In this document: piece by piece, positions 46,085 to 59,105 of the stretch
Layout: each line of letters begins with the position of its first letter
Numbering within the stretch: position 1 is the stretch's first letter
From: Tetracentron sinense
Lineage: Eukaryota > Streptophyta > Magnoliopsida > Trochodendrales > Trochodendraceae
NCBI GenBank assembly: GCA_015143295.1
Contig: CM026567.1
Span: 8,946,416 to 9,010,415, forward strand
Reading direction: 5' to 3'
Length of the DNA: 64,000 nt
Made by a program: the position numbers and the translations under genes
The notes under the pieces: generated by a model
The model's database searches: none
Seen by the model: the letters and a program-made list of their open reading frames with translations, nothing else
What the model was told of the DNA's origin: nothing

Positions 46085-47059
46085 CACAGGAAGCTAGGTC
46101 ACATGAATTTCAAAGACCTAAGCAAACTCTCAAAATACGAGCGTGTGAGAGGTGTGCCTAAACTAGGGAAGCCCTCTACTACTGTGTGTGGGCCATGTCA
46201 AATTGGCAAACAAATTAAAAGCTCACACAAGAAGGCTTCAAATATCACTACCTCACACCCACTAGAACTAATACACATGGATCTCATGGGTCCTACTCGA
46301 ACTGAAAGTCTAGGAGGTAAGCAATACATCCTAGTGATTGTTGATGATTTCTCAAGGATTTCATGGGTTGTATTCATAAGAGAGAAGTCAGATGCCTTTG
46401 AGAACTTCAAGAATATTTGCTTGAGAGTATAAAATGAAAAGGGATGCCCTACCACTCGAATTTGAAGTGATCATGGAAAGGAGATTGAAAATTCCAAGTA
46501 CAATGAGTTTTGTGATGAATCTGGCATCAAACATGAATTTTTAGCACCAATAACACCTCAGTAAAATGATGTTGTGGAAAGAAAGAATAGGGTGTTGCAA
46601 GAGATGGCTAGGGTGATGCTTCATAGCAACAACCCGGCTGCTCATTTCTGAGCTGAAGCAGTTAGCATTGCATGCTATACTGTAAACAGAGTCTATACTA
46701 GGCTCGGAACTACGAAGACACCCTATGAGTTGTGGTACAACAAGAAACCCAATGTCAATTACTTTCGAGTATTCAGAAGTAAATGCTATATCCTTAGGGA
46801 TAGAGAGCAATTGGGTAAGTTTGATTCCTGGAGTGATGAAGCGATTTTTCTTGGATATTCCACAAATAGTAGAGCATATCAAGTGTACAACTTGAGAACC
46901 TCTACTGTTATGGAGTCCATAAATGTGGTGGTTGATGAATCAGAATCTGAGACATTGCAACTAAAGGATGACAATGTTGATGAAGGTGTGAAAATTCCAA
47001 CTCTAAATCAAAAGATGAATCACCTTCAAGTCACCTACAAAAAAACCTACACATCCTAG
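46085..47059 (+). pseudogene. Element F: integrase
   Basis: HRKLGHMNF and CGPCQIGKQ (zinc-binding part), HMDLMGPTRTESLGGKQYIL and VDDFSRISWVVF (catalytic core), then NYFRVFRSKCYIL and FLGYSTNSRAYQVYN of the copia integrase C-terminal part, ending in an acidic linker. Several breaks. SIRE/Maximus-type copia. Confidence 0.88.
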
Positions 47060-47063
47060 GGTT

Positions 47064-48697
47064 ATGAGACCTCACTCCTCAGCTGAAATTATCGAAAACC
47101 TTGAAAGTGGAGTGAGAAATTTAAAACAAGTTGAAAATGAAGCTAGCCACTTTTGCTATACTTCTACATTCGAACCCAAAAATGTAACTGAAGCTCTCAC
47201 AGATGAAAACTGGATAAATGCCATGCAAGAAGACTTAAATCAGTTTACAAGGAATAATGTATGATTTTTAGTTCCTGGGCCTAAAAGTACAAATGTTATT
47301 AGTACTAAATGAATTTTCAAGAATAAATCTGATGAACATGGTACCATTGTAAAAAACAAGACCAGGTTAGTTGCACAGGGATACACTCAGATTGAGAGCA
47401 TTGATTTTGATGAAACCTTTGCTCCTGCTGCCCGGCTAGAGTCAAATAGAATCTTGCTAGCTATTGTATGTCATCTCAAATTCGAACTCTTTCAGATAGA
47501 TGTCAAGAGTGCCTCTCTGAATGGCATTCTTCAGGAGAATTTTATGTGGAACAACCAAAAGGGTTTGAGGACCCCAATCATCCTGATCAGGTTTACAGAT
47601 TAAAAAGGGCTCTCTATGGTTTGAAACAAGCTCCCAGATCTTGGTATGAGAGACTAACTACATACCTATTAGAAAAGGGATTTTCGAGAGGGAGAGTAGA
47701 CAGGACCCTATTTATTAAAAACATCAAGGAAGATATGGCCATTGCTTAGATCTATGTTGATGATATTGTCTTTGGTTCCACATTAGACACACATGCTCAC
47801 TCATTTGCTGAATAAATGAAGAATGAATTTGAGATGAGCATGGCTGGTGAGCTGAATTTATTTCTTGGTCTGTAGGCTAAACAAATGAACAATGGGATTT
47901 CTGTATCCCAAACCAAATATGCCAAAGACCTTATAAAGAAATTTGGCATGAGCTCAGCAAAACATGCTCATACTCCTATGAGCACCACCACTAAACTTAG
48001 CAAAGATGCTTCAGGCAAAAGTGTCGACCAAACCACATACCGAATTATGATTGGTAATTTGCTCTATCTAACTGTCAGTCGTCCTGACATTGCCTTTAGT
48101 GTTGGAGCTTGTCCTCACTATCAAGCAAGCCCCAAAGAGTCTCACTTACTAGCTGTCAAATGCATTATTCGATATGTAAGTGGAACTCTATCTTTTGGCC
48201 TCTAGTATCTCTTTGATACTACTGCCGTGGTTGTTGGATATTCCGATGCCGACTGGGCCAGAAATGCTAATGATAGGAAAAGCACCTCCGGAGGATGCTT
48301 TTATGTTGGAAACTGTTTCATTGCTTGGCTTAGCAAAAAACAAAATTCCATCTCCTTGTCTACTGCCAAGGCTGAGTACATTACAGTTGGCAGTTGTTGC
48401 ACTTAACTTCTGTGGATGAAACAGATGTTACAAGACTACGGGATAAAACAAGGTACCATGACTATGTATTGTGATAACACAAGTGCCATTAACATCTCCA
48501 AAAATCCCGTGCAACACTCTCGCACCAAACACATAGGCATTAGAGACCACTTCATTCGAGAGCTTGTTGAGTAAAGTGTTGTGACATTGGAATATGTGCA
48601 AACGGATACTCAACTTGCGGATCTCCTCACCAAACCTCTAGACTCCCTTAGGTTTGAGTTTCTTAGGAAATCAATCGGTGTGTGCAATATTGAGTGA
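47064..48697 (+). pseudogene. Element F: reverse transcriptase and RNase H
   Basis: EALTDENWINAMQEDLNQF starts the copia [22 protein letters not shown] and [19 protein letters not shown] follow, then the catalytic region near 47750-47780. RNase H spans about 48190-48697 (YSDADWARN, KSTSGGCFY and HIGIRDHFIRELVE-like motifs in order). Several breaks. Confidence 0.88.
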
Positions 48698-50694
48698 TTG
48701 AGTGCTTTCTGTTAGACTAGGTGTTCTCATATCCATATCCTTTCCTAGCTCTCTTCCTCTGGTGTACATTATCAGTTTTTGAGTATTGTTGTTTTTGCTT
48801 GTCTCTTTTATTTCCGAAAATCCAAAAACATTGAAAAATTCAGAAAATCTAAAAACATTGAAAAATCAAAACAAAAACAAAAAAAAACTCCAAAAAGATT
48901 TTTGTTTTCTTTTAGTTTCTCCCTTGATGTGCATGGCTGAAATTTTCTTGTGCTCATAATGCTTGTCCAAGATACATATTTGATAGAATTGAGTTAAAGG
49001 ATATCATACCAACCAAAGTATCTTTTGGGAGTATGCACATAGACTATCTTGCTAAATACAGTTAGAAATATTGTTTATACTGTTGCACTATCACATGCAC
49101 TTGCACTTTGACTGTCACCTGCAGATGGTACATATCCCTATGAATAGGTGATGACATTAGTCATGATGGTTCTCCGAGTTGATAAAGTCTGTTTTGACCA
49201 TGAAGGTACCATCCCTCAAAATGTGCCCCAGTTTAAATTCTTATGCAATGGAAAGGGCTACCTCTGGGATAGTGTGAAAGTCACTATTGGATGCAAACAG
49301 TATGAAATGGCTACCTAGGCGGACAGTAGGCCAGTAGCTAGGGCTACCTACCCAGTCAGTGTAAAAGCCGCTATTGCATTCAAAATTTCAAAAGAAAAAG
49401 ACTGAACAAAAATAGCTTCAGAAAACAGTAAATTTCACAAATACTGTGAGTACAAAATATGAAAAAGGGTAAAAAATAGCACATTAAAAAGTTTTAAAGT
49501 TTTCTGGATTACCCTAAGTGAGTCTCCCAGTATTTTTTGAAGCTTGTGGTTCCTGAAATGCACTAATGTTTTTCTCAGTCTAAGGGTGCCTACCTCTAAA
49601 GGAGTCAAATCAGAATTTCACCTCACACACTTCACAATATTGGTAAAGCCTATTACTAACTGTACATTAGCTTGTGTGACTGTGTCTTGATCTCCCTTGT
49701 GCCTAATGGCGATGGAAATATCCTTGTTTACTCATCCTTACATGATACACAATCTTGGAAAATGTATTATGTGTTTCTTGGAAATTCTAATAGACTTGCT
49801 TTGATTTTTGAAAAACTCAAGTCACAGGTGTTTGAGCAAAATGGGTGTTTTATTTTGACAACTCTGTGAAAAATTTGCCAGCTTTTGGGATGAGGTTGAG
49901 TTGGTTTTAGGGTTGTTTTAATTTACAATTTTTTTGAACTCTAATGTGCAATTTTCCTCTCAAAATATGTTCCACAAGATGCCGAATAGGGTTGGTCTTT
50001 GTCCATACCAACTTGTGAACCTAGAGTCACTAGGGTGCCATGGTATTTTGAATTGTGTTGCCTTTTTTGCAAATTTTTCAGAGTTTTTTCCTTGGGAGAT
50101 TCTCTCCCAAAAAGCTGCCCCATACCATGCCAAAGACAAAACAAAAGGGTCAAACTCACTCTTACACAGGTTCAAAATTTTTCGGGTAGAGGGTCAATCT
50201 TGGGAGTGGGTTCGATCGACCGAACACAGTGACATGGGGTTTTCAAAACCCTCAATCGAGTCTCTTGGATGCACTTTCCCCTTTTTCCTTCTTTTCTTGC
50301 CAAATCCAACAAGTTCCTTTGCCATTTGCAACACCTCCTAGCCGTGTTACAGGCTGTCCCAGCCCTCATCTTCACAGACGTGCTTCAAGCTTCCATATAA
50401 TCTCCAAGCTCCACGGTTTTGCTGGGTTCTCTCTTCCATAATGAGTTCGATTACTCTACAAGCTAGTCAGTTCGTGCTTTGAAACTCCAAGATCCACGAT
50501 TTTAGTAGAGGATCCATCTTCCATTGTGATTTCCAACTCTCCAAAGTCGACCCAGAGGGTTTCTTGTGCATTTTTCTTGCTCCTCAATCAGGTTCCGAAC
50601 CCTCAACATCCACTCCATGTTGTTTGTGTGCTTCCAAATCATATCCAAGGTAAAATCCTAGCCTTTTCCTCAGTTCTTTTTCATATTAGGGTTT
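48698..50694 (+). other. Element F: long spacer between pol and extra ORF
   Basis: About 2 kb without recognisable protein. Small ORFs at 49672-50441 have no motifs and overlap on both strands. SIRE-type elements are known to have long sequence after pol. Confidence 0.6.
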
Positions 50695-52068
50695 ATGGCA
50701 CTTGAATTCCTTCTTCTCATCATCTACATCCTCATGGCAGGTCGCTCTAAGCGTCGCCTCATCATTTCCTGGGATGAAGATGATGCTCCCCAGTCTGAGG
50801 ATGCATCATATGATGCTGGCCATAGGATTCATGTGGGCCGTGCGGTCGGTACCAAGGTTCCTCCACCCTCAGGTACCCATAAGAAAGCCATGGGTGCCTC
50901 CAATTCCAAGACCTCTGCCAAATCCGAGGTCAAAACTCAAATCCCCACTTCTAGTGAGCCAGAAATTGCGAGGTTTCGTACCCCCAGGAATGAAATTGTG
51001 TTTAATAATTTTCTCAAAACCAGGGCAGTCACAATTGAGCGGAGCACTCTCATTTCGGATTTTGATCTGCCCGATTTTGTAAACATCATTACCTCTCGTG
51101 GTTGGTCTGGCCTTTTGAAACTGTCCGAGCACGCCAATCTAGACCTTGTCAGAGAATTCTATGTGAACATTTACTCTGCCAATCCTCGCCAATTCTCTTT
51201 CAAAACTCAAGTTTGAGGTAAGAAATTTCAAATCATTCCTGATGTCATTACCTTTTTCACTAGCACTCCTTGGGTTCCGAACGCCTATTATCCTTATCAA
51301 TATCCCACTGATGAGGATAAGCATGACTTGGATATGGTTGCCAGCAATTTATGTGATGATCATTCTCAAAGATGGCCGCATCCCCATCTGCCTCACTCCA
51401 GTCTTTCCTATCTAGCTCATCTCTTTCACCTCATCATGTGCTCGAACATTCATCCTAGGGTTTACTCTACCACACTGAATCCTAATCGGGCTCGGTTTCT
51501 GTATAGTGTCATGACATGGGACACTATAGACACAGGTGTCCACATTATCGACTTGATCCTTCAGGCTTACTCTGTGTCTCAAACTCGTGCTACCCTTCCA
51601 TTTGGTGTCCTTATTACTAATATCATGGTTGCTGAGAACATCAAAGCTAGTTCTATTGAGGCGTCCAGGCATTCACTGGGCCCCATATGTAGTCGTACTT
51701 TGACCAGCAGCATGTCGTATGCCACGATGCCTGAGCATGAAGCCGATGCTGAGGATGACCTAGCTTCTTCGGCTCCGATTGCCGGTTCATCTCTTAGCCG
51801 GGTTCGACCCCCTTCGGGTCCACTCTCTTTCCGATCTATGGCTGTCATGCTCGCAAATATATCGATTGCTCATTCTGCTTTCGCCACCGATCTTCATGCC
51901 TACCTTGCCACCCATGCAGCAGCTACTCAGGAGATTTTTTCGGCGACCAATCGTCGGATTAACGCACTTTCTGACATTGTGCAAGCATCTCGCCAAGAGC
52001 TTCGTGATTTCCGTACTCGATATGAGGATGATGTCACTCACCATTTCCCTCCACGCCAGGATGATTAG
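50695..52068 (+). pseudogene. Element F: extra ORF downstream of pol
   Basis: Two neighbouring stretches (50695-51216 and 51328-52068) in sense orientation. The first opens with a short hydrophobic segment, then SKRRLIISWDEDDAPQSED, a basic/Ser-rich linker, and GWSGLLKLSEHANLDLVREF near 51090-51160, which resembles the plant-transposon domain family with EFYANL-like motifs. The second contains LAHLFHLIMCSNIHP and a likely coiled coil near its end (ATNRRINALSDIVQASRQEL). Its place matches the env-like or additional ORF of SIRE elements. Broken, at least once. Confidence 0.6.
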
Positions 52069-52776
52069 GCATGTTAGCTAGTCCTTACTTCTGTTATGCA
52101 TCTTGTGTTTTTCTGTGTATTGTGCACCCTTTGTTGATGTATATAGGATGCTACCACTTTGGTTCTGATGGTTTGATTATGACTATGCTTTTTGCTCTTC
52201 TGCTGTACTGTTTATTCTCTCTGGGATACAGGTTGTGATGCTCCCTCTGTTAGGTTGTTTCCCCTTGCAATTCTAGCCAAAAAGGGGGAGAAGTTGTGTG
52301 TAATCATTGTGCATATTTTTCTCATTATCACATGTGTATATCTCTGTGCAATTGTGCATATTATGCTTCATTATCATCATCACATGTTGCACATGATACA
52401 CTCACATGGATTGAGTCACATGCTCATGCTTATGTTTCTGACAATTGTTTATCATAAGGGATCTCTCATTTAGGGGGAGAGATCTCAAATGACAGAACAT
52501 GATGTATCTCTTTATTTTCTGAATGATCATTGCATGTATTGATTTATATTTTATGAAAATCTCCCATTCTTCACAAGGTATTGTGTTTTAAGTTTGTTTC
52601 AGGGTTGATTGATGCTCATTGGTCTCGAAAGGCATATTGCTTCATAAAAGATATACAACTGTCTAAAATCATGTACTTTTCATTCTCTTTGTTTTTCATG
52701 GGTTTAAGAGAATCTGTAATGTCATGTTCTTCAGTCTTGTTGTATGTTTTGTCTCGGAATTGCCAAAAGGGGAGAT
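52069..52776 (+). other. Element F: 3' untranslated region and polypurine tract
   Basis: AAAAAGGGGGAGAAG near 52275-52290 and AAAAGGGGAGAT at 52765-52776, the latter directly before the LTR. The earlier purine run may be a second (central-type) tract. Confidence 0.65.
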
Positions 52777-53987
52777 TGTAAAGTCAAAGGTTTGTGCTGG
52801 CAAAATTCCAAGCCCAAAAAGAATGTATAGTACACCTTAGGTCTCAAAATCCGGTTCGATAAAAAGTGAAGAAGAAACCATGAAAAAGCATGAAGATTCA
52901 TCACCCAAGAAAGGCTCAAGCTTTAGAATGGTAAGTGAGAACTAGAAGACCAAAAATCACCCATTTGGAAATCACCAAAATCATGGAAACTAGTTCCAAA
53001 AAGCCTAGGTGAAGTGAAGAAATGTTCTAAGGGAAAAAGGATCAAAAAATCCGAAATTGGCTCCTCAAGGTCGACCCTGACCACTTAGAGTCGACCCTGA
53101 GTCTCCCAAAAAATGAATGCGAAAAAATGGCAGAGTTGATTTTTCCAAGGTCGACCTTGGAGGACATTTGGGTCGACCGAAGTACCATGTTGGGTCGACC
53201 CAAATGTCTTCCAGGGTCCACCCTGATATGGGTTGTTCTTTAAATAATGATTCTAGCACCTCAGGGTCGACCCTGATATGGAAAAACTTTCTAAATGTGT
53301 TTTTAGCATGTTCTAAATTGCTTGGGTTGTTCCTTTATTTAATGGGACTTTCCTAGTCCGTGAATCCCATCTTTTGGAGAGTTGTTAGAGCATCTTAGGG
53401 TCACTCTAGAGTTCATCTAAACTCTGGAGATTATCTCTCTTCCTCTCCATTAGCTTTTCTCTAGGGTTTGCAAGCTTTTCACTCACATTATTATGAACTT
53501 ATATTAGATGATCTTCAACCTTTGATGAGATCACCCTAGAGCTTTTCTAAACCCTAAAACCCATAGTGTGCTCTATTGTGAGCGTTGGTTGGCTTGATCC
53601 AAAGCTGTCAATGACGGACATCGATCTTCGGAGATCGTGGTTGATCACTTTGAGCAAGATTGGCCGGTGAGGAACCGGAGCTGCTGTTGTGGAGATTGAA
53701 AGTACTGTGTTCGTGGTTTGTAAGCTAAGAAATCAATACCAAGGAATGGTGTGTCGTGTCCAGTTGGGTAAGATTCAAGTCATGTATTGTTTAAATCTTC
53801 TCATAGTGAATTTTCTGCTGGACTAGGTCCTATGGTTTTTCTCGGAATGGTTTTCCATGTAAAAATCTTGTGTGTTCATATGAGATTGATTGTGCGTGAT
53901 TGCATAAAATTAAAATTGGTAGAAAACCTTAAGTAGACCTATTCACCCCCCTCTAGGTCAAAGAGTTAATTGAAATAAGGAATTTCA
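52777..53987 (+). mobile_element. Element F: 3' LTR (SIRE-like copia)
   Basis: TGTAAAGTCAAAG at 52777 to GGAATTTCA at 53987, 1211 bp. Matches 13167-16283 (without G) in reverse. Cassette zone GGGTCGACCC at 53065-53280; the C-rich run before CTCTAGG near 53945 is typical of this LTR type. Confidence 0.9.
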
Positions 53988-54812
53988 GTATCGTAAATTA
54001 CATTTCATGTTCTTGGTTGTATTCATATGCTTATAAAGGGATAACCTCGGTTAATGCATGCATGTGTGCTTGGGTGTGTGTGGCAATCGTGGCAACCATA
54101 ATGACATGAACAATTTAAGAAAAGGCATATGACATTTCAATTCTCAACATGATCATGAATGAGGAAAATTAGACAAACACATAAAACATTGAATCAAGGT
54201 TAACACTTTAGGAAAGATTACTCAATTCATACTTGCATTATTATTCTTTAAGTTTACTAATTTCTCATATGTGCATTTCATCAAATACTTGGTGTGCAAC
54301 TTATTCATAACTATTTATTCGAGTTCTTAGTTCGTTCATTTCATCAAATATTACACCTGTGTTCATTATTTGTACAATGCCCTTCCAACGTTCTCCATCA
54401 CACAACAATCATCACACAATACGGCATCCAATCGCCTCAATCCCTCATCCATTCATACATCCTACCATTCACATTTATCTTGTTTATATTTAAGGAAAAT
54501 AGCATATTTCAAGGGGAAAGAAGAACACGAGATTAACATCATCATTTTTAAGAGAAGAATCTAGGTTATTGCTAAGCTAGGTAGTAGGGTGTACTAACCT
54601 TGAATACTTAAAGGAGATCTTGAGGGAACTTGAGAGGAATGGGATCCAAGCTTCAAAGAAGAAGGATCTTGGCTTGAAAGAAGAGATCCAAGCTCCAATG
54701 GATCATCCAACCCACCTTGCACCAAAACCCTAGTTTCTTCCCTCTCTTCCTTCTCTAAATCTCTCAAAACTTGAGCTTAAGGGATTATGAGACCCCAAAC
54801 CCACGAATTTTG

Positions 54813-54822
54813 GTTTATATAG
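54813..54822 (-). promoter_or_regulatory. Candidate TATA box of LTR H
   Basis: Sense CTATATAAACC just downstream of the cassette zone. Confidence 0.5.
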
Positions 54823-54879
54823 AAAAAAGGGGGTCAAAAGACCCATTTACCCTTAATGAAATCTGCAAAAACATGAAAG

Positions 54880-55045
54880 ACCGATCGATCGGTGCTTATG
54901 ACCAAGCGATCAGTGGCCTACCGAGCAATCAGTGTTTTTGACCGAGCGATTGGTTGAAAACACCCTCTCTGAAATTTTTCCCCATACAAATTTTTGGACC
55001 AATCAATAGATACCGATCGCTCGGTTTTGGACCAAGCGATCGGTG
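54880..55045. repeat. Palindromic cassette zone of LTR H
   Basis: GACCGATCGATCGGT and variants, partly decayed. Confidence 0.78.
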
Positions 55046-55320
55046 CTCTGTAAATTTTGACACTGAGTCCATTTTTCACTCAATTCCACTACTTGGACTT
55101 ATCCCACTTATATTCCAACCCCTTTTTCCTTTTGTTTTTCATCTTCATAATTTAGGGAAAACATCCCTAAGGGATTTACTACTCTAATACCTCATCTTAA
55201 TCATTAATTAAGGATACACAAGATTTAAAATTTCTTAATTCATAGAAAATGGAAGATTACAAAGGCTTAAATCCTTAATACTAGTTCCAATACATGGACA
55301 AAAGTTCTGGGGATCTACAC

Positions 55321-56207
55321 TAGTTAAGTATATACAATGAAGAATGTGATGCTTGTCCATCCATTTCATAGTTCAGATGCTAGCCAAATGAACTAAGTGA
55401 AGCTTGATTCTCATAAGAAACTCATAAGACTCATAAGACGCATAAGACGTATAAGAAACTCTTAAGACTCATAAGGAACTCTCAATAACTCATAAGGATC
55501 TAATAAAGAAAAGAAAAGGAAATTCATAAGGAACTCACAGGATTAAGGAACTTACAAGACTAAAGAACTCATAAGTTAAAGGCTCATATGAGACTCGTAA
55601 GGCTTATAAGATATCTGATTTTAATCTCAATGTATGCTTTGTAATGTGAGAACTCAAAGTGGTTAAAAGTATACTTATATACTCGGAATTAAGTTATTGC
55701 ATATTATTCTGATTGTTGTGACAAACTGTATATGTGTTTCATGTAAATGTTTTACAACATGAGTATCTAGTAGTTTGTATATGCTGAGTATTCCACACTC
55801 AGCCGAACTGTTACTTCGGCAGGTACAAAGGTAGATACACGTGCTCTAGAACCATGGACCAAAGAGGTATATGCTGAGGATCCGCTAAGCAGTTATCATG
55901 TAGATGGTAGGGGCTTTGACATGTGGCCTTATGGTTGAAGATTAAGTGAGAGCGACATGTATTTGGGTTTTCACTGGGGGTTTTTCCATTGGACTTGAGT
56001 TGGTAACTAAAGTGATGGATTTTCTGTACAGGGTTAGTTTCTATTTATGCACAAGTTTAGTATGAGTTTAAGTGGGCCCTGTTTTATATAAAAGATAATT
56101 TTAGGTTCACTATTTACAATGCCTTAAATGCTCTCTCATAGGATGGTTTGAATGTAAGTCACGATGCCAAAGTCTCATAACTCCTAGGGGGATTTTGAGT
56201 TGCGACA
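55321..56207 (+). mobile_element. Element L: LTR, R-U5 part
   Basis: Plus-strand sequence ending TTTTGAGTTGCGACA at 56207, then tcatg (the reverse complement of catga at 40306-40310). It carries the hairpin at 55784-55802, a perfect second stem GCCGAA...TTCGGC (55802-55820), and a micro-ORF core ending DMWPYG (about 55811-55940). Confidence 0.8.
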
Positions 56208-56816
56208 TCATGACTCGAACAGCTTTCTGATTATCCAACTGTCACCTTATCGTAGTCCCTCAGTTAGAGAGTACTTAGGTGTAATCAAAATAATCAGATT
56301 ACTGCTCAGTTATAAATGAACTCATCAGATCTAAGGATCATCAAAACTGTTCAATGTGAATGAGAGACCAACTATCTGATAGTATGTTTATGCAAGAGGT
56401 CTCTCATTGCATGCAATCAATCAATGTACATTTAAGCACACATATGCTGATGTGTAGTCTCCACTACAATAGTTTGAGATAAAACTATATCTAAACTATT
56501 GAGAATATCTTAGCATTGTGGCAGCCATATAAGTGAAGTGCCCAACTTCACCCATAGCTATGACAATATAAGGTATTAGGAACTGGAAAGCTATATCTAC
56601 ATGTGATAGTCTCATGACATAGCTTTCCTACAATATATCCTATGGACCTTTCTCAATATCTCACATCATATAGATCATCTCATGATCATGGTCAATTACC
56701 CATAATGAATTCACAATAGATAAAGAAGATGTCTCTATTAATCTAATTAATAAGAATCTTACAATCTAAATGACTTTTTTGGGCATCATCTTTAACAATC
56801 TCCCACTTGCCCTAAA
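56208..56816 (-). mobile_element. Element M: LTR left part and polypurine tract
   Basis: Sense (minus) LTR start TGTTAAAGATGATGCCC at 56797, preceded by AAGTGGGAGAT (56798-56810), the usual copia polypurine tract context. The segment is the reverse complement of the start of Q (60977-61335). Element P is inserted just before it. Confidence 0.7.
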
Positions 56817-57092
56817 TGTAACGCCCTAAAATACCCCCTAGAAGTTAGGATACTTTGGCGATTTGACTTAACCTTAAATCGAACCTGCAAAGAGTATACA
56901 AGGCATGCCAAATAGTGACCCAGAAAATTTCTTTAAAATAAATGTACTTCCAATTGTTAATGTAAACAACGACTGAATAAAATACAATGATCACAAGGGG
57001 TACAATTGCTTGAGTTACCCACTCAAGCTCACATAAAAATCCCCAAAATAACAACCCAAAATACATGTCTCTCTCTCTCTCTGATTTCAACC

Positions 57093-57212
57093 CTATGGCC
57101 ATCGGCCAGCCCCTAACATTTGGCTAACCATCCAAATAACCTCCTGCTCTCCCTGAGCTACCTCGATCCAAGGGACCAGAGTCCATATATCGCATAATGT
57201 ACCTGCCGACAT
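57093..57212 (-). CDS. Micro-ORF in LTR P (39 codons)
   Basis: ATG at 57212: MSAGTLCDIWTLVPWIEVAQ, then GEQEVIW and GRWP at the end. Same length as in A and I, but the middle has drifted. Function unknown. Confidence 0.4.
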   Translation of the reverse strand: MSAGTLCDIWTLVPWIEVAQGEQEVIWMVSQMLGAGRWP

Positions 57213-57220
57213 AAAAGTAT

Positions 57221-57248
57221 GGTTGGGTATGGAATACTCAACGAGTAC
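57221..57248 (-). promoter_or_regulatory. Hairpin of leader module, LTR P
   Basis: Sense arms GTTGAGTAT and ATACCCAAC around TCC. Compared with the usual arms, the second pair has changed from C-G to T-A on both sides, a compensatory change. One inner pair is mismatched. Confidence 0.5.
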
Positions 57249-57479
57249 AAGCTACTAGCAAACAATAGTAATAATGATAACATAACATACATAATACAGT
57301 TCATCATCACATTTCTAAAATCAGAGTGCGGAAGCAAGAACAAGTAACAACGAATATGAACTCTTGAATATCATATAGTAAATCATGCCTCATGTTCATG
57401 CTTTAACCAATCTTGTTTCAATTACCTTATGAGTTCCTTGTGCGTCCTATGTATCTTGTGGTTACCTTACACATTACTT

Positions 57480-57960
57480 GCTTGAATGGGAACAAATGAT
57501 AATGCCCGTACCTGATCTTAGTACATTATCACCCTTCCATATTTCATTATTCTTGCTTGGAGACCGATACTAGTACCTGTACCTGGTCTTAGTATACTAG
57601 TATCCTCTCATACTTGTTTGAAATAGATGTTAATCTGTACCTGGTCTTAGTACATTAACACCCTTCATGTTTGTCATTTTACTTGGAGATAGATGCTAGT
57701 ACCCGTACCTAGTCTTAGTATACCAGCATCATCTCATACTTGTTGGGGAACAAATGTTAATGCCCGTACCTAGTCTTAGTACATTAACACCCTTCCTTGT
57801 TTCTTGATTCTTGCTTGTCATGTTTTCTTGTGAGCCAGGTATGACATATCCTAGGGATATGCCCTACCCTTGACATTCATGCTTGTTTACTTGCGAGCCA
57901 GGTATGACATATCCTAGGGATATGCCCTACCCTTGATATTCAAGCTTGTTTCACAATTCA
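57480..57960. repeat. Tandem arrays in LTR P
   Basis: About five units of roughly 65 bp with TAGTACCCGTACCTGGTCTT-like cores, then two units with CATATCCTAGGGATATGCCC, a perfect palindrome core (ATATCCTAGGGATAT). The latter is shared with LTR H at 16320-16450. Confidence 0.82.
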
Positions 57961-58939
57961 AACTTGTTGTTCTTGGTTTTTCTTTTCATATACTTATACA
58001 AAAAAAACTTGATTCATGCATGCATGTGTACTTGTGTGTGACCCTTGGTGATATCATGTTGACATGGGACAATAAAGTAAAATATAGCATTTCTTGTATT
58101 TTCATAGTCATGAGGGATGTAATAAAATGAAAACATGTAGAGCATTTGATCAAATTAACTAATTAGGAAAACTATATGAATCATGCTTGCATAGTCTTTA
58201 TTTAATTCATTTAAATCCCATTTAGACATTTTATCAAACACTTGGTATACAACTTATTTCTAACCATTTATTTGTGTTCTTAGTTCATGTATTTCATCAA
58301 CAATACACGTGTGTTCATTATGTGTACAATGTCCATCCTCTACTCTCCACCACACATCATACCTCACATTCGTACGGCATCCATCGCCTCAACCACACAT
58401 TCACACATCCACAATTTCTTCGTTATCTTGTTTAATTTAGAGATTTAATAAAGTAAGTCAAGAAAAGAATGAATTAAAGAAATCTACAAGCATGATTTTA
58501 AAATAAACCTAGGTTATTACTAAAGTAGTTAGTAGGGTGTACTAACCTTGAGATCAAGGCTTGATCTTGAAGTAAAACCCCTTTGATTTGGGACTTCAAG
58601 CTTGAGGAAGAAGGAACCCTTTGAGAATGGATGATTATTTGCTTGATGGGTAAGAAAACCTTTGAAAATGCCAGAAGAAACGTTGCCGAGCTTGGAGAAG
58701 AAGCTCCACGCATTGCTTGAGGTTGGATTTGAAGAATCCAAGCCAAAGGGATAATCTTGGGTTCTCAACCCTTGATTTCTCTCACAAAAGGGAAGAAGCC
58801 TTTAGGAACCCTAGGTTCTCTCCCCCTCTCTCTCAAAATATTACTAAGGGTGTTTATGAACACCCTTGGCTCGAGCCAACCCTTAGTGGAGTAGCCAAAA
58901 GACCAAAAAACCCTTAATGAAATTTCTGCAAAACGTGAA

Positions 58940-59105
58940 GGACCGAGCGATCGGTGTTTTGACCGAGCTCTCGGTGGTGGACCAAGCGATCGGTGTTTTG
59001 ACAGAGCTCTCGGTCAGAAACAACCTCTCTGGAATTTTTGCCCATACAAATTTTTGAACCAGTCGATAGATACTGATCGCTCGGTTTTGGACCGAGCGAT
59101 CGGTG
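58940..59105. repeat. Palindromic cassette zone of LTR P
   Basis: GACCGAGCGATCGGT and GACCGAGCTCTCGGT alternate, two related palindromes in one zone. Confidence 0.82.

Larger units (their letters stand above)
53988..55320 (-). mobile_element. Element H: LTR left part (U3)
   Basis: Sense (minus) start TGTAGATCCCCAG at 55320, next to the actag duplication. It has a cassette zone (54880-55045), TATA candidate (54813-54822), the GGCATCCAATCGCC block (about 54425) and ends at the 3' LTR of F. Its continuation is at 16284 on the other strand. Confidence 0.75.

Noticed and set aside
49672-50441. Cluster of small ORFs on both strands after pol of F
   Set aside because: They overlap each other, have no recognisable motif and lie in the known long spacer of SIRE-type elements.
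57067-57084. CT microsatellite as a regulatory element
   Set aside because: Simple sequence at a place where LTR O (about 44020-44040) also has one; length varies and nothing shows a role.
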